A stretch of 64,000 nucleotides of DNA from Devosia insulae DS-56 (GTDB lineage: Bacteria > Pseudomonadota > Alphaproteobacteria > Rhizobiales > Devosiaceae), in contig NZ_LAJE02000363.1 in NCBI RefSeq assembly GCF_000970465.2, positions 1-64,000 on the forward strand. Direction: 5' to 3'. Positions 54,443 to 64,000 of the stretch are shown here, one piece after another; position 1 is the first letter of the stretch, and every line of letters begins with the position of its first letter. The position numbers were made by a program, and so were the translations under genes. The notes below the pieces were generated by a model, which saw only the letters and a list, made by a program, of their open reading frames with translations, was not told the DNA's origin and did no database searches.

Positions 54443-55752
54443 GCAAGCCATTCGTCATCGCCAATGCCCGCATCGTCGACCCCGCCAGCAACCATGACGC
54501 TCCCGGTGCCGTGCTGGTGGAAGATGGCGTGATCACCGGCATCACCAACGGTGCGCCGCAAGGTATTCCTGACGGCGCCGAGACCTATGATGCCCAAGGC
54601 CTCGTCGTCGCGCCGGGCCTCATCGATATGCGCGTGTTCACCGGCGAGCCCGGGCACGAATACCGCGAGACCCTAGCCAGCGCGGCAGCAGCCGCGGCGG
54701 CCGGCGGCGTCACCAGCTTCGTCTTGATGCCCGACACCACGCCGGTGATCGACGATGGGGCGCTGGTCGATTTCATCCTGCGTCGCGCCGGGGCGAAGGC
54801 ATCGGTCAACATCCTGCCGGCCGCCGCCATCACCCGCGGTCTCAGGGGCGAGGAGATCACCGAGTTCGGCCTCCTGAAAGAAGCCGGTGCGGTGGCGCTG
54901 ACCGATGGGCGCGAGTCGATCCAGTCGGCTGGGCTGCTGCGCGCCGCCTTCACCTATGCCCGCAATTTCGACCTGCCGGTCATCCACCACCTCGCCGAGC
55001 GCACGCTGGTCGGCGACGGCGTGATGAACGAAGGTGCACTGGCGACGATCTCCGGCCTCAAGGGCATTCCGGTCGAAGCCGAGACCATCCCGCTGGCTCG
55101 CGACCTGCAGCTCGCCGCCCTCACCGGCGTCCGCTATCACGCGGCGCAGGTCTCGACTGGCGCCGCGGTGGAGCAGCTGGCGCTGGCCAAGCGGCGGCTC
55201 TCCACGGTCTCCGCCGGTGTCTCGATCAACAACCTGTCGCTCAACGAGAACGACGTCGCGCCGTATCGCTCGTTCTTCAAGCTGTCGCCGCCGCTCCGCT
55301 CCGAGGACGATCGTCGGGCGGTCATCGACGGGCTGAACTCCGGCGCCATCGACACCATCCATTCGGGTCATGACCCGCAGGATACCGAGGTGAAGCGCCA
55401 ACCGTTCGCCGAGGCCTCGGATGGCGCCATCGGGCTCGAGACCCTGCTCGCCGCGGCGCTCCGCCTGCTGCACTCGGGCGACGTGCCACTGTTCACCCTG
55501 CTGCGCGCCATGACCAGTCGACCGGCAGAACTGCTCGGCCTTGCGTCCGGCCGCATCGCGGTCGGCGCCCCGGCGGACCTGATCATCTTCGATCCAGAGT
55601 TCCCCTGGGTGGTCAAGGATATGGCGCTGCGCTCACGCTCACGCAACTCGGCCTTCGAGGGGGCGCGCATGCAGGGCGCCGTGATGCATACGTTCGTTGC
55701 AGGCCGTCCGGTCTTCAGCCATGCTGCGACTGCTGAGGGGGCCGACGCATGA
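54439..55752 (+). CDS. pyrC: dihydroorotase-like protein lacking catalytic metal ligands
   Basis: Protein of 437 residues of the amidohydrolase fold, full length. The usual HxH motif after PGLIDM is replaced by Arg65-Val-Phe67. The zinc-ligand region YHxAHVST reads YHAAQVST (Gln237), and the catalytic Asp of the TDHAPH motif is Gly310 (SGHDPQ). This pattern matches the non-catalytic PyrC'/PyrX type that supports PyrB assembly in Pseudomonas. It should not hydrolyse dihydroorotate; an active dihydroorotase is expected elsewhere. Overlaps pyrB and plsY by 4 bp. Confidence 0.9.
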
Positions 55753-56378
55753 ACTTTCTGATCGCGACTGTACTGGGGTATCTCCTCGGCTCGATCCCGT
55801 TTGGCCTGTTGCTGACGCGTGCCGTCGGCATCGACATCCGCGCCGTCGGCTCGGGCAATATCGGCGCCACCAATGTGCTGCGCACCGGCAACCGCTGGCT
55901 CGCTGCCGCAACCCTGCTGCTCGATGCCGGCAAGGGCGCTGCCGCGGTGCTGCTGGCGCGCTACTTCCTTGTCCCAGGCGCCGAGCCGTTGCAGGCCGAG
56001 TTCATCGTCTACGGCGCCGGCATCGGCGCGTTCTTCGGCCACGTCTTCCCGGTCTGGCTCGGGTTCAAGGGCGGCAAGGGCGTCGCCACCTATATCGGCG
56101 TGCTGCTGGCCTGGAACTGGGTGGTCGGCCTCATCTTCTGTGCGGTGTGGCTGCTGATCGCCGTCGCCCGCCGCTTCTCGTCGCTGGCGGCGCTCACCGC
56201 CGCTGCGACGGCCCCGGTCTTCGCCTATGCCCTCGCCGGCACCGATATGCAGGGCTTCACCTTCGCCGCGGCCTGCGCTTTGCTCAGCTTCGTGCTCTAT
56301 TTCAAGCACTGGCAGAATATCCGCCGGCTGTGGAATGGCACAGAGCCGAAGATCGGCTCGGAAAAGCCCAAGGCCTGA
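55749..56378 (+). CDS. plsY: acyl-phosphate:glycerol-3-phosphate acyltransferase PlsY
   Basis: Protein of 209 residues with about five to six helices and the three PlsY motifs: GSIPFGLL (motif 1), GSGNIGATNVLRT (motif 1/2 region) and GFKGGKGVAT (motif 3). It starts phospholipid synthesis at the inner membrane. Coupled to the pyrC-like gene by ATGA. Confidence 0.95.
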   Translation: MNFLIATVLGYLLGSIPFGLLLTRAVGIDIRAVGSGNIGATNVLRTGNRWLAAATLLLDAGKGAAAVLLARYFLVPGAEPLQAEFIVYGAGIGAFFGHVFPVWLGFKGGKGVATYIGVLLAWNWVVGLIFCAVWLLIAVARRFSSLAALTAAATAPVFAYALAGTDMQGFTFAAACALLSFVLYFKHWQNIRRLWNGTEPKIGSEKPKA

Positions 56379-56381
56379 GCC

Positions 56382-57500
56382 ATGGCGCGTGACGGCATCG
56401 CATTGACGCCGTCGCAACGCACCGCGTGGCTGCGGCTCATCCGCACCGACAATGTCGGGCCGCAGACCTTCCGCCAATTAGTCAGCCGCGAGGGCTCAGC
56501 TGAAGCGGCGGTGGACGCCCTGCCCGGTCTGCTCAAGCGCTCGAACACTGCTGCCCGCACCCCCTCAATCGCTGAAGCCGAGGACGAGATCGCCGGCACC
56601 GAGCGGCTCGGCGCCCGCTTCGTCGGTTCGGGCGAACCCGATTACCCACCGCTGCTCCGCTACATCTCGGGCGCCCCGCCGCTGGTCGCCATCGCCGGCG
56701 GCACCAATCTCGATTGGTGGCACGCCGTCGCCATCGTCGGGGCGCGCAACGCCTCCACGGCCGGCCAGAAGTTCGCACAGATGCTGGCAATCGATCTGGG
56801 CGAGGCGGGCTACACCGTGGTCTCCGGCCTGGCCCGCGGCATCGATACGGCGGCGCACAAGGCGGCGCTCCGCACCGGTACCGTGGCCGTGCTGGCCGGC
56901 GGGCTCAACCATATCTACCCCCACGAGAACATCGCGCTGGCGCACCACATCGTCGAGAACGGCGGCGCGCTGCTCACCGAGATGCCGCTCGGCTGGGAGC
57001 CGCGGGCCCGCGACTTCCCGCGCCGCAACCGGCTCGTCTCCGGCCTCAGCCTTGGTACCGTGGTGGTCGAAGCCGCCAAGCGCTCCGGCTCGCTGATCAC
57101 CGCCCGGCTGGCGCTGGAGCAGAACCGCGAAGTGTTCGCCGTCCCGGGCTCGCCGCTCGATCCGCGTGCCGAGGGCGGCAATGCGCTGATTCAGCAGGGC
57201 GCCAAGCTGATCACCGGCGCCGCCGACATCATTGAGACGCTGCGTGAAGCCGATCCGTCGCGCAGCAGCCTGTTCGAGCCCGACTGGCTGCCGGAGAACG
57301 ACGGGCTCGAGGCCGCGCCGCCATCGAACGACGAGCGGGCTCGGCTGATCGATGCCCTCAGCTTTACCCCGATCCCGGTCGACGATGTCATCCGGTCGAC
57401 CGGCATCGCCATCGGCCGCGTGCAGACGCTGTTGCTCGAACTCGACCTCGAGGGCCGGGTCGAATGGTCAAGCGGGCAATTGGTGGCGCTCCGCCCCTGA
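56382..57500 (+). CDS. dprA: DNA processing protein DprA
   Basis: Protein of 372 residues. N-terminal SAM-like domain, then the Rossmann DprA core (VGARNASTAGQKFA, SGLARGIDTAAH, GGLNHIYPHEN, RDFPRRNRLVSGLS, AVPGSPLDPRAEGGN) and a C-terminal winged-helix DML1-like domain. It loads RecA onto incoming single-stranded DNA in transformation. Starts 3 bp after plsY. Its end overlaps a convergent membrane protein gene by 33 bp. Confidence 0.95.
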   Translation: MARDGIALTPSQRTAWLRLIRTDNVGPQTFRQLVSREGSAEAAVDALPGLLKRSNTAARTPSIAEAEDEIAGTERLGARFVGSGEPDYPPLLRYISGAPPLVAIAGGTNLDWWHAVAIVGARNASTAGQKFAQMLAIDLGEAGYTVVSGLARGIDTAAHKAALRTGTVAVLAGGLNHIYPHENIALAHHIVENGGALLTEMPLGWEPRARDFPRRNRLVSGLSLGTVVVEAAKRSGSLITARLALEQNREVFAVPGSPLDPRAEGGNALIQQGAKLITGAADIIETLREADPSRSSLFEPDWLPENDGLEAAPPSNDERARLIDALSFTPIPVDDVIRSTGIAIGRVQTLLLELDLEGRVEWSSGQLVALRP

Positions 57501-58814
57501 GCGATCTGGCCACAGGCCCACGATGGCGAACCCGGCCCAGATCACCGCTATCGACAGTGTTGCCGGCAACCACCCCCCTTGGAAGAACGCCGGCAGCAGG
57601 TAGTCGAACAAGGGGTCTCCAAACTGGGGTGGCGACATCGGGTCGACGCTGGCCACCACGAACGAAATAAAGAGGCTCGCGAGCAGCAGCAGCAGCGCCA
57701 CCACCTTGGCGGGCAAGCCAGGCGGCCATGCAAAGGCCAGCGCCAAAGAGGCCAGTGGCAGAGCCGCAACGAGGTGGCGCGGCCCCGTCGAGGAGCCACC
57801 GTCCCAGTAATAGTAGCCGGCATTGATCAAGAGGAAGCTCAGCACCACGCCGGCGATCACGACGGCGATGCCTCGTGTCGGCAGGTACCTGAACATCGCC
57901 CATAGCCCGATCGGCACCAGCAGCAGCACCGGCGCCAGCGGCAACAGGCCTCGGTAGCGGCCGAACAGCAGTTCTCCAAGCACCATTGGCTGCGGCAAGC
58001 CGATGCCGAAGAAGCCCTGCTGCATGCCGGCAAAGCCCTGGACCTGCGAGTATCCCAGCCGGAATGGCGAGGCGAAGGCCAGCTGGTTGTAGACCAGCAG
58101 CGGCATCAGCCCGATAAGCCCGCCGATCGCCAGCCCGGTGAAGGTCTTAATGCGTTGCTCGGAGCGCAGCAGAATGAACAGCCCCACCAGGGCTCCGGCC
58201 GGCGCGGCCGTTAGGTCGACGACGAGGAGGAAGCCGAGCAACAGCCCGGCCACCGGCGCCACCCACCCCGCCGGGCGGTTCAGCACCGCGAACGCCATCG
58301 CTCCGGTCAGCATCGCTCCCGAAAGCGCGTGCGCGAACAATGTCGCCGACCAACCGAAATATGGCGTCCCTACCGCCAGGGCAGAGGCCGCGAAGGTGGC
58401 AGCTCCATGGCTCGCCCCCAACCGCGCCGCCATCAGATAGACCAGCAGCACTGCCAATGCGGCCGGCAGCACTATGACGGTGATCGCCGCGATACGGATA
58501 TAGGTCTCGAGCGCCGTGGGATCCGACGGATCGCTGGTCGCGCCGGTCGCCTCCAGCACCGCACGTGTCGCCATCACCGACGGCACCGCCAGCATGGAAA
58601 CGCCGGGCGGCTTGTCGGCGTAGTAGTGGCCGTCGAAGGAGGACCTGTCGATCGTGTAGGCCGCCAGCTGGTCGATATCGACGCGTCCTTCGCTGAGAGA
58701 GAGGGCGAGCGCGATGCGGGTCACATGCTGTGGATTGAACGGGTCCTGCGGCGCCAGGCGCGCAAAGGCGATGAACGCCAGCAGGAAGATGATCGCGGCT
58801 TTGACGATGCGCAT
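57468..58814 (-). CDS. polytopic membrane protein, GT39/GT-C-like glycosyltransferase family
   Basis: Protein of 448 residues with about ten to eleven helices. FDGHYYADKPPGVSMLAVP in the first periplasmic loop resembles the acidic-motif loop of ArnT/PMT-like glycosyltransferases that use polyprenyl-linked sugars. Role unassigned. The ATG at 58814 has a GGGGG site. Convergent with dprA (33-bp overlap) and divergent from topA. Confidence 0.75.
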   Translation of the reverse strand: MRIVKAAIIFLLAFIAFARLAPQDPFNPQHVTRIALALSLSEGRVDIDQLAAYTIDRSSFDGHYYADKPPGVSMLAVPSVMATRAVLEATGATSDPSDPTALETYIRIAAITVIVLPAALAVLLVYLMAARLGASHGAATFAASALAVGTPYFGWSATLFAHALSGAMLTGAMAFAVLNRPAGWVAPVAGLLLGFLLVVDLTAAPAGALVGLFILLRSEQRIKTFTGLAIGGLIGLMPLLVYNQLAFASPFRLGYSQVQGFAGMQQGFFGIGLPQPMVLGELLFGRYRGLLPLAPVLLLVPIGLWAMFRYLPTRGIAVVIAGVVLSFLLINAGYYYWDGGSSTGPRHLVAALPLASLALAFAWPPGLPAKVVALLLLLASLFISFVVASVDPMSPPQFGDPLFDYLLPAFFQGGWLPATLSIAVIWAGFAIVGLWPDRSGAERHQLPA

Positions 58815-58984
58815 GCCGTCCCCCAAGACGACATCCGCTTAGCACAAGTCCGTTTATGCATTGCTCCCGCCAACTTTCTTCCCCCTTAGGGGGAACGCCG
58901 GAGGGCGCCGCCACGCTGGTTGACAGCCCTAAGACGCTTCACCATGTTGCGCCGCGTTCGACCGCCACTCCCGAAAGCTTGACC

Positions 58985-61648
58985 ATGAAGCTCGTCATCG
59001 TTGAAAGTCCCAATAAGATCAAGACGATCAGCGGCTATCTCGGCAAGGACTACGAGGTCCTTGCAAGCTTCGGTCACGTCCGCGATCTGCCGGCCAAAGA
59101 TGGTTCGGTGCTGCCGGACGAAGACTTCGCGATGAGCTGGGAGGTCGACGCGGCGTCCAAGAAACGCCTCAACGATATCGGCAACGCGCTGAAGAATGCC
59201 GACGAGCTGATCCTCGCCACCGACCCGGATCGCGAAGGCGAAGCGATCTCGTGGCACGTGCTCGATGTGCTCAGGCAGAAGAAGCTGGTCAAGGACAAGC
59301 CGGTCCGGCGCGTCGTCTTCAACGCCATCACCCGGGACGCAATCACCGAGGCGATGCGCAATCCGCGCGACATCGATGAGCCACTGGTCGATGCCTATCT
59401 GGCGCGCCGCGCCCTCGACTATCTCGTCGGCTTTACCCTATCCCCGGTGCTGTGGCGGAAGCTCCCGGGCTCGCGCTCGGCCGGCCGCGTGCAGTCGGTG
59501 GCGTTGCGTGTCGTCTGCGACCGCGAGTCAGAGATCGAGAGGTTTCGTCCGCAGGAATACTGGTCGGTCGGCGCGCGCCTCAACGAAAAGGGCCGCAGCT
59601 TCGAGGCGCGGCTCTATTCAGTAGACGGCAAGCGGACCGACAAGCTCGACGTGGGCACCGGCTCCGAAGCAGAGGCGCTGAAGGCGGCAATCGAAGCCGG
59701 TACATTTTCCGTTACCGCCGTCGACAAGAAGCCCACCAAGCGCAATCCGTATGCCCCATTCAGCACCTCGAGCCTGCAGCAGGACGCGTCCTCGCGTCTT
59801 GGCTTTGCCCCGGCGCGCACCATGCAGATCGCGCAGCGCCTCTATGAGGACGGCATCATCACCTATATGCGAACCGACGCCGTGCAGATGGCGCCGGAAG
59901 GCATCGAGCAGGCCCGCCGCGCCATCGTGAAGAACTTTGGCGCCGACTACCTGCCCGAGAAGGCCCGCATCTACTCGACCAAGGCCAAGAACGCGCAGGA
60001 AGCGCACGAGGCGATCCGCCCGACCGATATGTTCCGTCACCCCGATACGCTGCGGGGCGACCCGGACAAGCACCGCCTGTACGAGCTGATCTGGAAGCGC
60101 ACGCTCGCCAGCCAGATGCGTTCGGCCGAGATCGAGCGCACCACGGCCGATATCTCGGTGTTTGCCACCAGCCGCGACATTGCGTTGCGCGCCGTCGGCT
60201 CGGTCGTCACTTTCCCCGGCTTCCTCGCGCTCTACGGCGTCGAAGCCAAGGAGGATCGCGATCCCAACGCCGAGGAAGACGAGGACAGCCGCGAGCTGCC
60301 GCCGCTCAATGTGGGAGACCGGCCGAAGCTGGAACAGGCGCTGATCGAGCAGCACTTCACGCAGCCGCCGCCGCGTTATTCAGAAGCCAGCCTGATCAAG
60401 AAGATGGAAGAGATCGGCATCGGTCGCCCGTCCACCTACGCCGCGACCATCTCGGTGCTGCAGGACCGGAACTACGTGCGGCTCGAAAAGCGCATGTTGA
60501 TCCCTGAGGATCGCGGCCGCATCGTCACCGCTTTCCTCGAGAGCTTCTTCACCCGCTATGTCGAGTATGGCTTCACTGCCGCGCTCGAAGAGCAGCTCGA
60601 CCTGATCTCGGACGGCAAGCTCGCCTGGAAGGACGTGCTGCGCGACTTCTGGAAGGATTTCCAGGGTCATGTCGAGGAGATCAAGGACCTGCGCGTCTCC
60701 GAGGTGCTCGATGCGCTCAACGAGATGCTGGCCGACCATATCTTCCCGGCCAAGGCCGACGGGTCCGATCCGCGCCGCTGCCCGAACTGCGGCGAAGGCC
60801 AGCTATCACTGAAGCTCGGCAAGTTCGGCGCTTTTATCGGCTGCTCGAATTATCCCGAATGCCGCTACACCATGCAGCTCTCCGATGCCGCAACCGGCGG
60901 CGCCAGCGAGGCCGGCGCCGGCGACGGCATCATCGGCACTGATCCCGAGAGCGGGCTCGAGGTGGCCTTGAAGTCGGGCCGTTTCGGTCCATATGTGCAA
61001 CTGGGCGAGGGCGCCGAGCCGAAACGCTCGTCGCTCCCCAAGGGGTGGACGCCCGACAGCCTGACGCTCGAAAAGGCGCTGCAGTTGCTGTCGCTGCCCC
61101 GCCCGGTCGGCAACCACCCGGAGACGGGCAAGCCGATCAGCGCCGGTATCGGCCGCTATGGGCCGTTCATCCTGCATGATGGCACCTATGCCAACCTTCC
61201 CGAGGTTGAAGAGGTGTTCACCGTTGGGCTCAACCGCGCGGTCGACCTGCTCGCCCAGAAGGCAGCAGGCGGCGGACGGTTCGGTCGCGGCGGTGGCGGT
61301 ACCCCGGCGGCGATCAAGACCTTCGAGCACGATGGCGGCACCATCTCGGTGCGCGCCGGCCGCTATGGCCCGTACGTGAATCAGGGCAAAGTGAACGCCA
61401 CGCTGCCCAAAGAAGTTAAGCCCGAGGACGTGACGATCGAGCAGGCGCTCGAACTGATCGCAGCCAAGGGCGGTGCATCCGGCACCAGGAAATCCTCGTC
61501 GCGGTCGGCCGGCGCCAAGAAGGCGCCAGCGAAGAAAGCGGCGGCCAAGAAGACGACAACCAAACCCGCGGCCAAGGCCAAGTCGACTGCAAAGACGGCG
61601 ACCAAGCCCAAACCCGCGGCGAAGACGAAGGCGGAGACACCCGCCTAA
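58985..61648 (+). CDS. topA: DNA topoisomerase I
   Basis: Protein of 887 residues. Toprim domain (VESPNKIKTI, ATDPDREGEAISWH), the central domain with the catalytic Tyr in ITYMRTDAVQM, one C4 zinc motif (CPNCGEGQ...CSNYPEC), several topoisomerase C-terminal repeats and a Lys/Ala/Pro-rich tail. Relaxes negative supercoils. The ATG at 58985 (MKLVIVESPN) is standard. The YjhX homologue in this window would be expected to target this enzyme. Confidence 0.96.
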   Translation: MKLVIVESPNKIKTISGYLGKDYEVLASFGHVRDLPAKDGSVLPDEDFAMSWEVDAASKKRLNDIGNALKNADELILATDPDREGEAISWHVLDVLRQKKLVKDKPVRRVVFNAITRDAITEAMRNPRDIDEPLVDAYLARRALDYLVGFTLSPVLWRKLPGSRSAGRVQSVALRVVCDRESEIERFRPQEYWSVGARLNEKGRSFEARLYSVDGKRTDKLDVGTGSEAEALKAAIEAGTFSVTAVDKKPTKRNPYAPFSTSSLQQDASSRLGFAPARTMQIAQRLYEDGIITYMRTDAVQMAPEGIEQARRAIVKNFGADYLPEKARIYSTKAKNAQEAHEAIRPTDMFRHPDTLRGDPDKHRLYELIWKRTLASQMRSAEIERTTADISVFATSRDIALRAVGSVVTFPGFLALYGVEAKEDRDPNAEEDEDSRELPPLNVGDRPKLEQALIEQHFTQPPPRYSEASLIKKMEEIGIGRPSTYAATISVLQDRNYVRLEKRMLIPEDRGRIVTAFLESFFTRYVEYGFTAALEEQLDLISDGKLAWKDVLRDFWKDFQGHVEEIKDLRVSEVLDALNEMLADHIFPAKADGSDPRRCPNCGEGQLSLKLGKFGAFIGCSNYPECRYTMQLSDAATGGASEAGAGDGIIGTDPESGLEVALKSGRFGPYVQLGEGAEPKRSSLPKGWTPDSLTLEKALQLLSLPRPVGNHPETGKPISAGIGRYGPFILHDGTYANLPEVEEVFTVGLNRAVDLLAQKAAGGGRFGRGGGGTPAAIKTFEHDGGTISVRAGRYGPYVNQGKVNATLPKEVKPEDVTIEQALELIAAKGGASGTRKSSSRSAGAKKAPAKKAAAKKTTTKPAAKAKSTAKTATKPKPAAKTKAETPA

Positions 61649-61659
61649 AGAAAGCGACA

Positions 61660-63951
61660 ATGGCGAGAGCGCCAAAAACCAAGACCACACCCAAGGGCCC
61701 ACGGCAGTTTGCCGTCGGCCAGCTCCCCTCACGCGAAGCCATCCTCGAAGCGATGGCGCAGCAGCCGACCCTTGATGGCAAGCGCGATCTGGCGCGCCAT
61801 TTCGGCATCCACGGCGACATGCGCACCCCGTTCAAGGTGCTGCTCAAGCAGATGGAGGGCGAGGGCTTTATCGCCCGGACCCGCAAGCAGATCCGGCCGA
61901 CCGCCGCCCTGCCCGCGGTCACCGTGCTCGACGTCCCTGCCGACGCCGACCCCGACAACCTGCACGCCTTCCCGGCGCAGTGGAACGACGAGGAAGGCGC
62001 GCGCCCGCGCGTCATGATCAAGCAGCCGCGGGATGCCCGCGTTGCTCCTGCCCCCGGCGATCGCATCCTGGCGCGGATCAGCGCCGGCGATGGCGAGCTG
62101 CCGGACTACACGGCGCGGGCGATGAAGATCCTCGACAAGCCGCGTCGCGGCCAGATCGGCATCGTCCGTATGGACGAGGATGGCGCGCGGCTGATCCCGG
62201 TCGATCGCAAGCAGAAGGAAATGCGCATCGACGGCGGCGATCTCGGCAGCGCCCGCGACGGCGACCTCGTCGAAGTCGAGATCAAGCTCACCGGCCGGCT
62301 GATGATTCCCAAGGCCAAGGTGACCAACGTCATCGGGAACCCCAAATCCGAGGGGGCGGTCTCGATGATCGCCATCCATAACCTCGAGATTCCTTACCGC
62401 TTCCCCGCCTCGGTGACGAAAGAAGCCGAAGACGCCAAGGAAACCACGATCAAGGGTCGCGAGGACTGGCGGCACATTCCGCTCGTCACCATCGACCCGG
62501 TCGATGCCAAGGACCACGACGACGCGGTCTATGCCGAGCCCGATACCGATCCGAAGAACGCCGGCGGCCACATCGTCTATGTCGCGATCGCCGACGTCGC
62601 AGCCTATGTCCGCCCCGGCACGGCGCTCGATCGCGAAGCCTATATCCGCGGCAATTCGGTCTACTTCCCCGACCGGGTGGTGCCGATGCTGCCCGAGCGC
62701 ATCTCGAACGACCTCTGCTCGCTGCGCGAGGGCGAGAACCGCCCGTCGCTGGCCGTCCGCATGGTGTTCGACCAGAACGGCAAAAAGCGCAGCCACAGCT
62801 TCCACCGTGTGCTGTTCCGCTCGGCCGCCAAACTCAACTACCAGCAGGCGCAGGCGGCGATCGACGGCAAGCCGGACGACAAGACCGGGCCGATCCTCGA
62901 CAGCATCCTCCGCCCGCTGTGGGCCGCCTACGGCGCCATGGCGAAGGCGCGGGACAATCGCGGACCACTCGACCTCGACCTGCCCGAGCGCAAGATCATC
63001 CTCGACAAGACCGGCATGGTCGTCGACGTGAAGGTGCCCGAGCGGCTCGATGCGCACCGGCTGATCGAAGAGATGATGATCGCCGCCAATGTCGCGGCCG
63101 CCGAAACGCTGGAAAAGCACAAAAGCGCCCTGCTCTACCGGGTGCACGATACGCCGAGCCAGGAGAAGCTGGTGGCGCTGCGCGACTTCCTGAGCTCGCT
63201 GCAGCTGCCGGCGCCGAAATCGGATGCAGTGCGGCCGGCGGATTTCAACCGCATCCTCGATAAGGCGCGGACCGACGGCAAGATCCAGCAGGTGTCGGAG
63301 ATCATCCTCCGCACCCAGGCGCAGGCCGAGTATGCCGCCGAGAACTACGGACATTTCGGCCTCAACCTCGACCGCTATGCGCACTTCACGTCGCCGATCC
63401 GCCGCTATGCCGACCTGATCGTGCACCGGGCGCTGATCAGTGCGCTGGACTTGGGTAAGGATGGGCTCACCGACGGCGAGATCGCCAAGCTGCCGGGCAT
63501 CGCCCAGCACATCTCGTCAACCGAGCGCCGCGCCATGCTGGCCGAACGCGAGACCATCGACCGGCTGCTGGCGCAGTTCCTTGCCGCGCATGTCAACGCC
63601 AAGTTCGAGGGCCGCATCTCGGGCGTCACCCGCTCGGGGCTGTTCGTGCGGCTGAGGGACACCGGCGCCGATGGCTTCATCCCCGCCTCGACGCTTGGCC
63701 AGGACTATTATCGCTTCGTCGAGGAGATGCAGGCGATGGTGGGCGACCGCACCGGCGAGACCTTCCGTATCGGCGACGATGTGAGCGTCCGGCTGCTCGA
63801 AGTCGCCCCGGTTGCCGGGGCGTTGCGCTTCGAACTGCTGAGCGAAGGCAGCCGCGGCGTTCCGTCATCTGGCGGGCGTCAACGCAAAGGACCATCTACC
63901 ACTCGAGGCAAGGCGGGCGCCTATCGCAAGCTCGCCAAACGAAAGAGATAG
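61660..63951 (+). CDS. rnr: ribonuclease R
   Basis: Protein of 763 residues: an N-terminal winged helix (LDGKRDLARHFGIHGDMRTPFKVLLKQME), a cold-shock domain, the RNB catalytic core with DPVDAKDHDDAVY, YAHFTSPIRRYADLIVHR and a C-terminal S1 domain (GVTRSGLFVRLRDTGADGFIP), then a basic tail. 3'-5' exoribonuclease for structured RNA. It starts 11 bp after topA, so likely the same transcript. Confidence 0.96.
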   Translation: MARAPKTKTTPKGPRQFAVGQLPSREAILEAMAQQPTLDGKRDLARHFGIHGDMRTPFKVLLKQMEGEGFIARTRKQIRPTAALPAVTVLDVPADADPDNLHAFPAQWNDEEGARPRVMIKQPRDARVAPAPGDRILARISAGDGELPDYTARAMKILDKPRRGQIGIVRMDEDGARLIPVDRKQKEMRIDGGDLGSARDGDLVEVEIKLTGRLMIPKAKVTNVIGNPKSEGAVSMIAIHNLEIPYRFPASVTKEAEDAKETTIKGREDWRHIPLVTIDPVDAKDHDDAVYAEPDTDPKNAGGHIVYVAIADVAAYVRPGTALDREAYIRGNSVYFPDRVVPMLPERISNDLCSLREGENRPSLAVRMVFDQNGKKRSHSFHRVLFRSAAKLNYQQAQAAIDGKPDDKTGPILDSILRPLWAAYGAMAKARDNRGPLDLDLPERKIILDKTGMVVDVKVPERLDAHRLIEEMMIAANVAAAETLEKHKSALLYRVHDTPSQEKLVALRDFLSSLQLPAPKSDAVRPADFNRILDKARTDGKIQQVSEIILRTQAQAEYAAENYGHFGLNLDRYAHFTSPIRRYADLIVHRALISALDLGKDGLTDGEIAKLPGIAQHISSTERRAMLAERETIDRLLAQFLAAHVNAKFEGRISGVTRSGLFVRLRDTGADGFIPASTLGQDYYRFVEEMQAMVGDRTGETFRIGDDVSVRLLEVAPVAGALRFELLSEGSRGVPSSGGRQRKGPSTTRGKAGAYRKLAKRKR

Positions 63952-63953
63952 CG

Positions 63954-64000
63954 ATGGCGGTCGAGATCGGTTTTGTGCGTGAGCAGCGCTCGCTGTGGAA
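63954..64000 (+). CDS. start of a gene cut by the window end
   Basis: ATG at 63954 follows the rnr stop by 2 bp, with GAAAGAG upstream. Only 15 codons (MAVEIGFVREQRSLW) are visible; the product cannot be named from this. Confidence 0.5.
   Translation, partial: MAVEIGFVREQRSLW

Noticed and set aside
61729-63510. 593-codon frame antisense to rnr
   Set aside because: Shadow of RNase R, composition typical of reverse-strand GC-rich frames.

Overview
The window is a GC-rich (roughly 63-66% by eye), almost fully coding chromosomal segment of an alphaproteobacterium. The order Hyphomicrobiales (Rhizobiales) fits best and a Devosia-like genus is my guess. The reasons are the neighbour sets hda-ppk-ppx, aspS/rnd, pyrB-pyrC-plsY-dprA-topA-rnr and gatC/gatA/gatB, the bifunctional malic enzyme with a phosphotransacetylase tail, and perfect CtrA boxes (TTAA-N7-TTAAC). 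I see no rRNA, tRNA, CRISPR array, prophage or insertion sequence.

Layout. 0-13 kb is an accessory catabolic region. It holds an ATC-hydrolase-like protein, a self-processing P1 (S58) peptidase, a TTC38-like repeat protein and an alpha/beta hydrolase. These are followed by a tightly packed minus-strand set: SBP, two permeases, a double ATPase (a peptide/opine-type ABC importer), an aldehyde dehydrogenase and a short-chain dehydrogenase, with an M20 amidohydrolase just upstream. This looks like import and breakdown of an amide- or peptide-like compound, substrate unknown. 13-25 kb is a mosaic of small single genes: a VOC protein, an MTA/SAH nucleosidase, small membrane proteins, a SleB-like lipoprotein, ExoD, a DUF2076 protein, a cytoplasmic YedY-like molybdoenzyme, a formyltransferase-like protein, AMP nucleosidase and an MntA-HepT toxin-antitoxin pair. 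25-32 kb carries malic enzyme, a CSS/EAL cyclic-di-GMP phosphodiesterase bracketed by palindromic repeats and preceded by a CtrA box, aspartyl-tRNA synthetase and RNase D.

32-45 kb holds a translationally coupled chain on the minus strand (AI-2E family transporter, hda, ppk, ppx). Divergent from it is the purine operon purM-(P-loop kinase)-purN, followed by a MarR-GNAT fusion with a near-perfect 26-bp operator and several small enzymes. 45-52 kb contains gatB and gatC-GNAT-gatA (tRNA-dependent amidation), a P-loop kinase-GNAT pair, chorismate mutase, an orphan YjhX/TopAI homologue, an MBL-like protein and a CopG-ParE toxin-antitoxin pair. 53-64 kb is a plus-strand housekeeping run: ruvX, then pyrB-pyrC-plsY-dprA, topA and rnr.

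Themes worth a second look are possible cell-cycle (CtrA) control of the EAL phosphodiesterase, of a small membrane protein and perhaps of a cell-wall hydrolase; a dihydroorotase homologue next to pyrB that lacks the catalytic metal ligands; an MntA antitoxin lacking one catalytic acidic residue; an Hda with sliding-clamp-type motifs at both ends; structured leaders upstream of amn and of the small membrane protein; and two families of intergenic palindromic repeats. I did not find a clearly new multi-gene defence or biosynthetic system. The strongest unexplained unit is the ABC/ALDH/SDR/M20 cluster.
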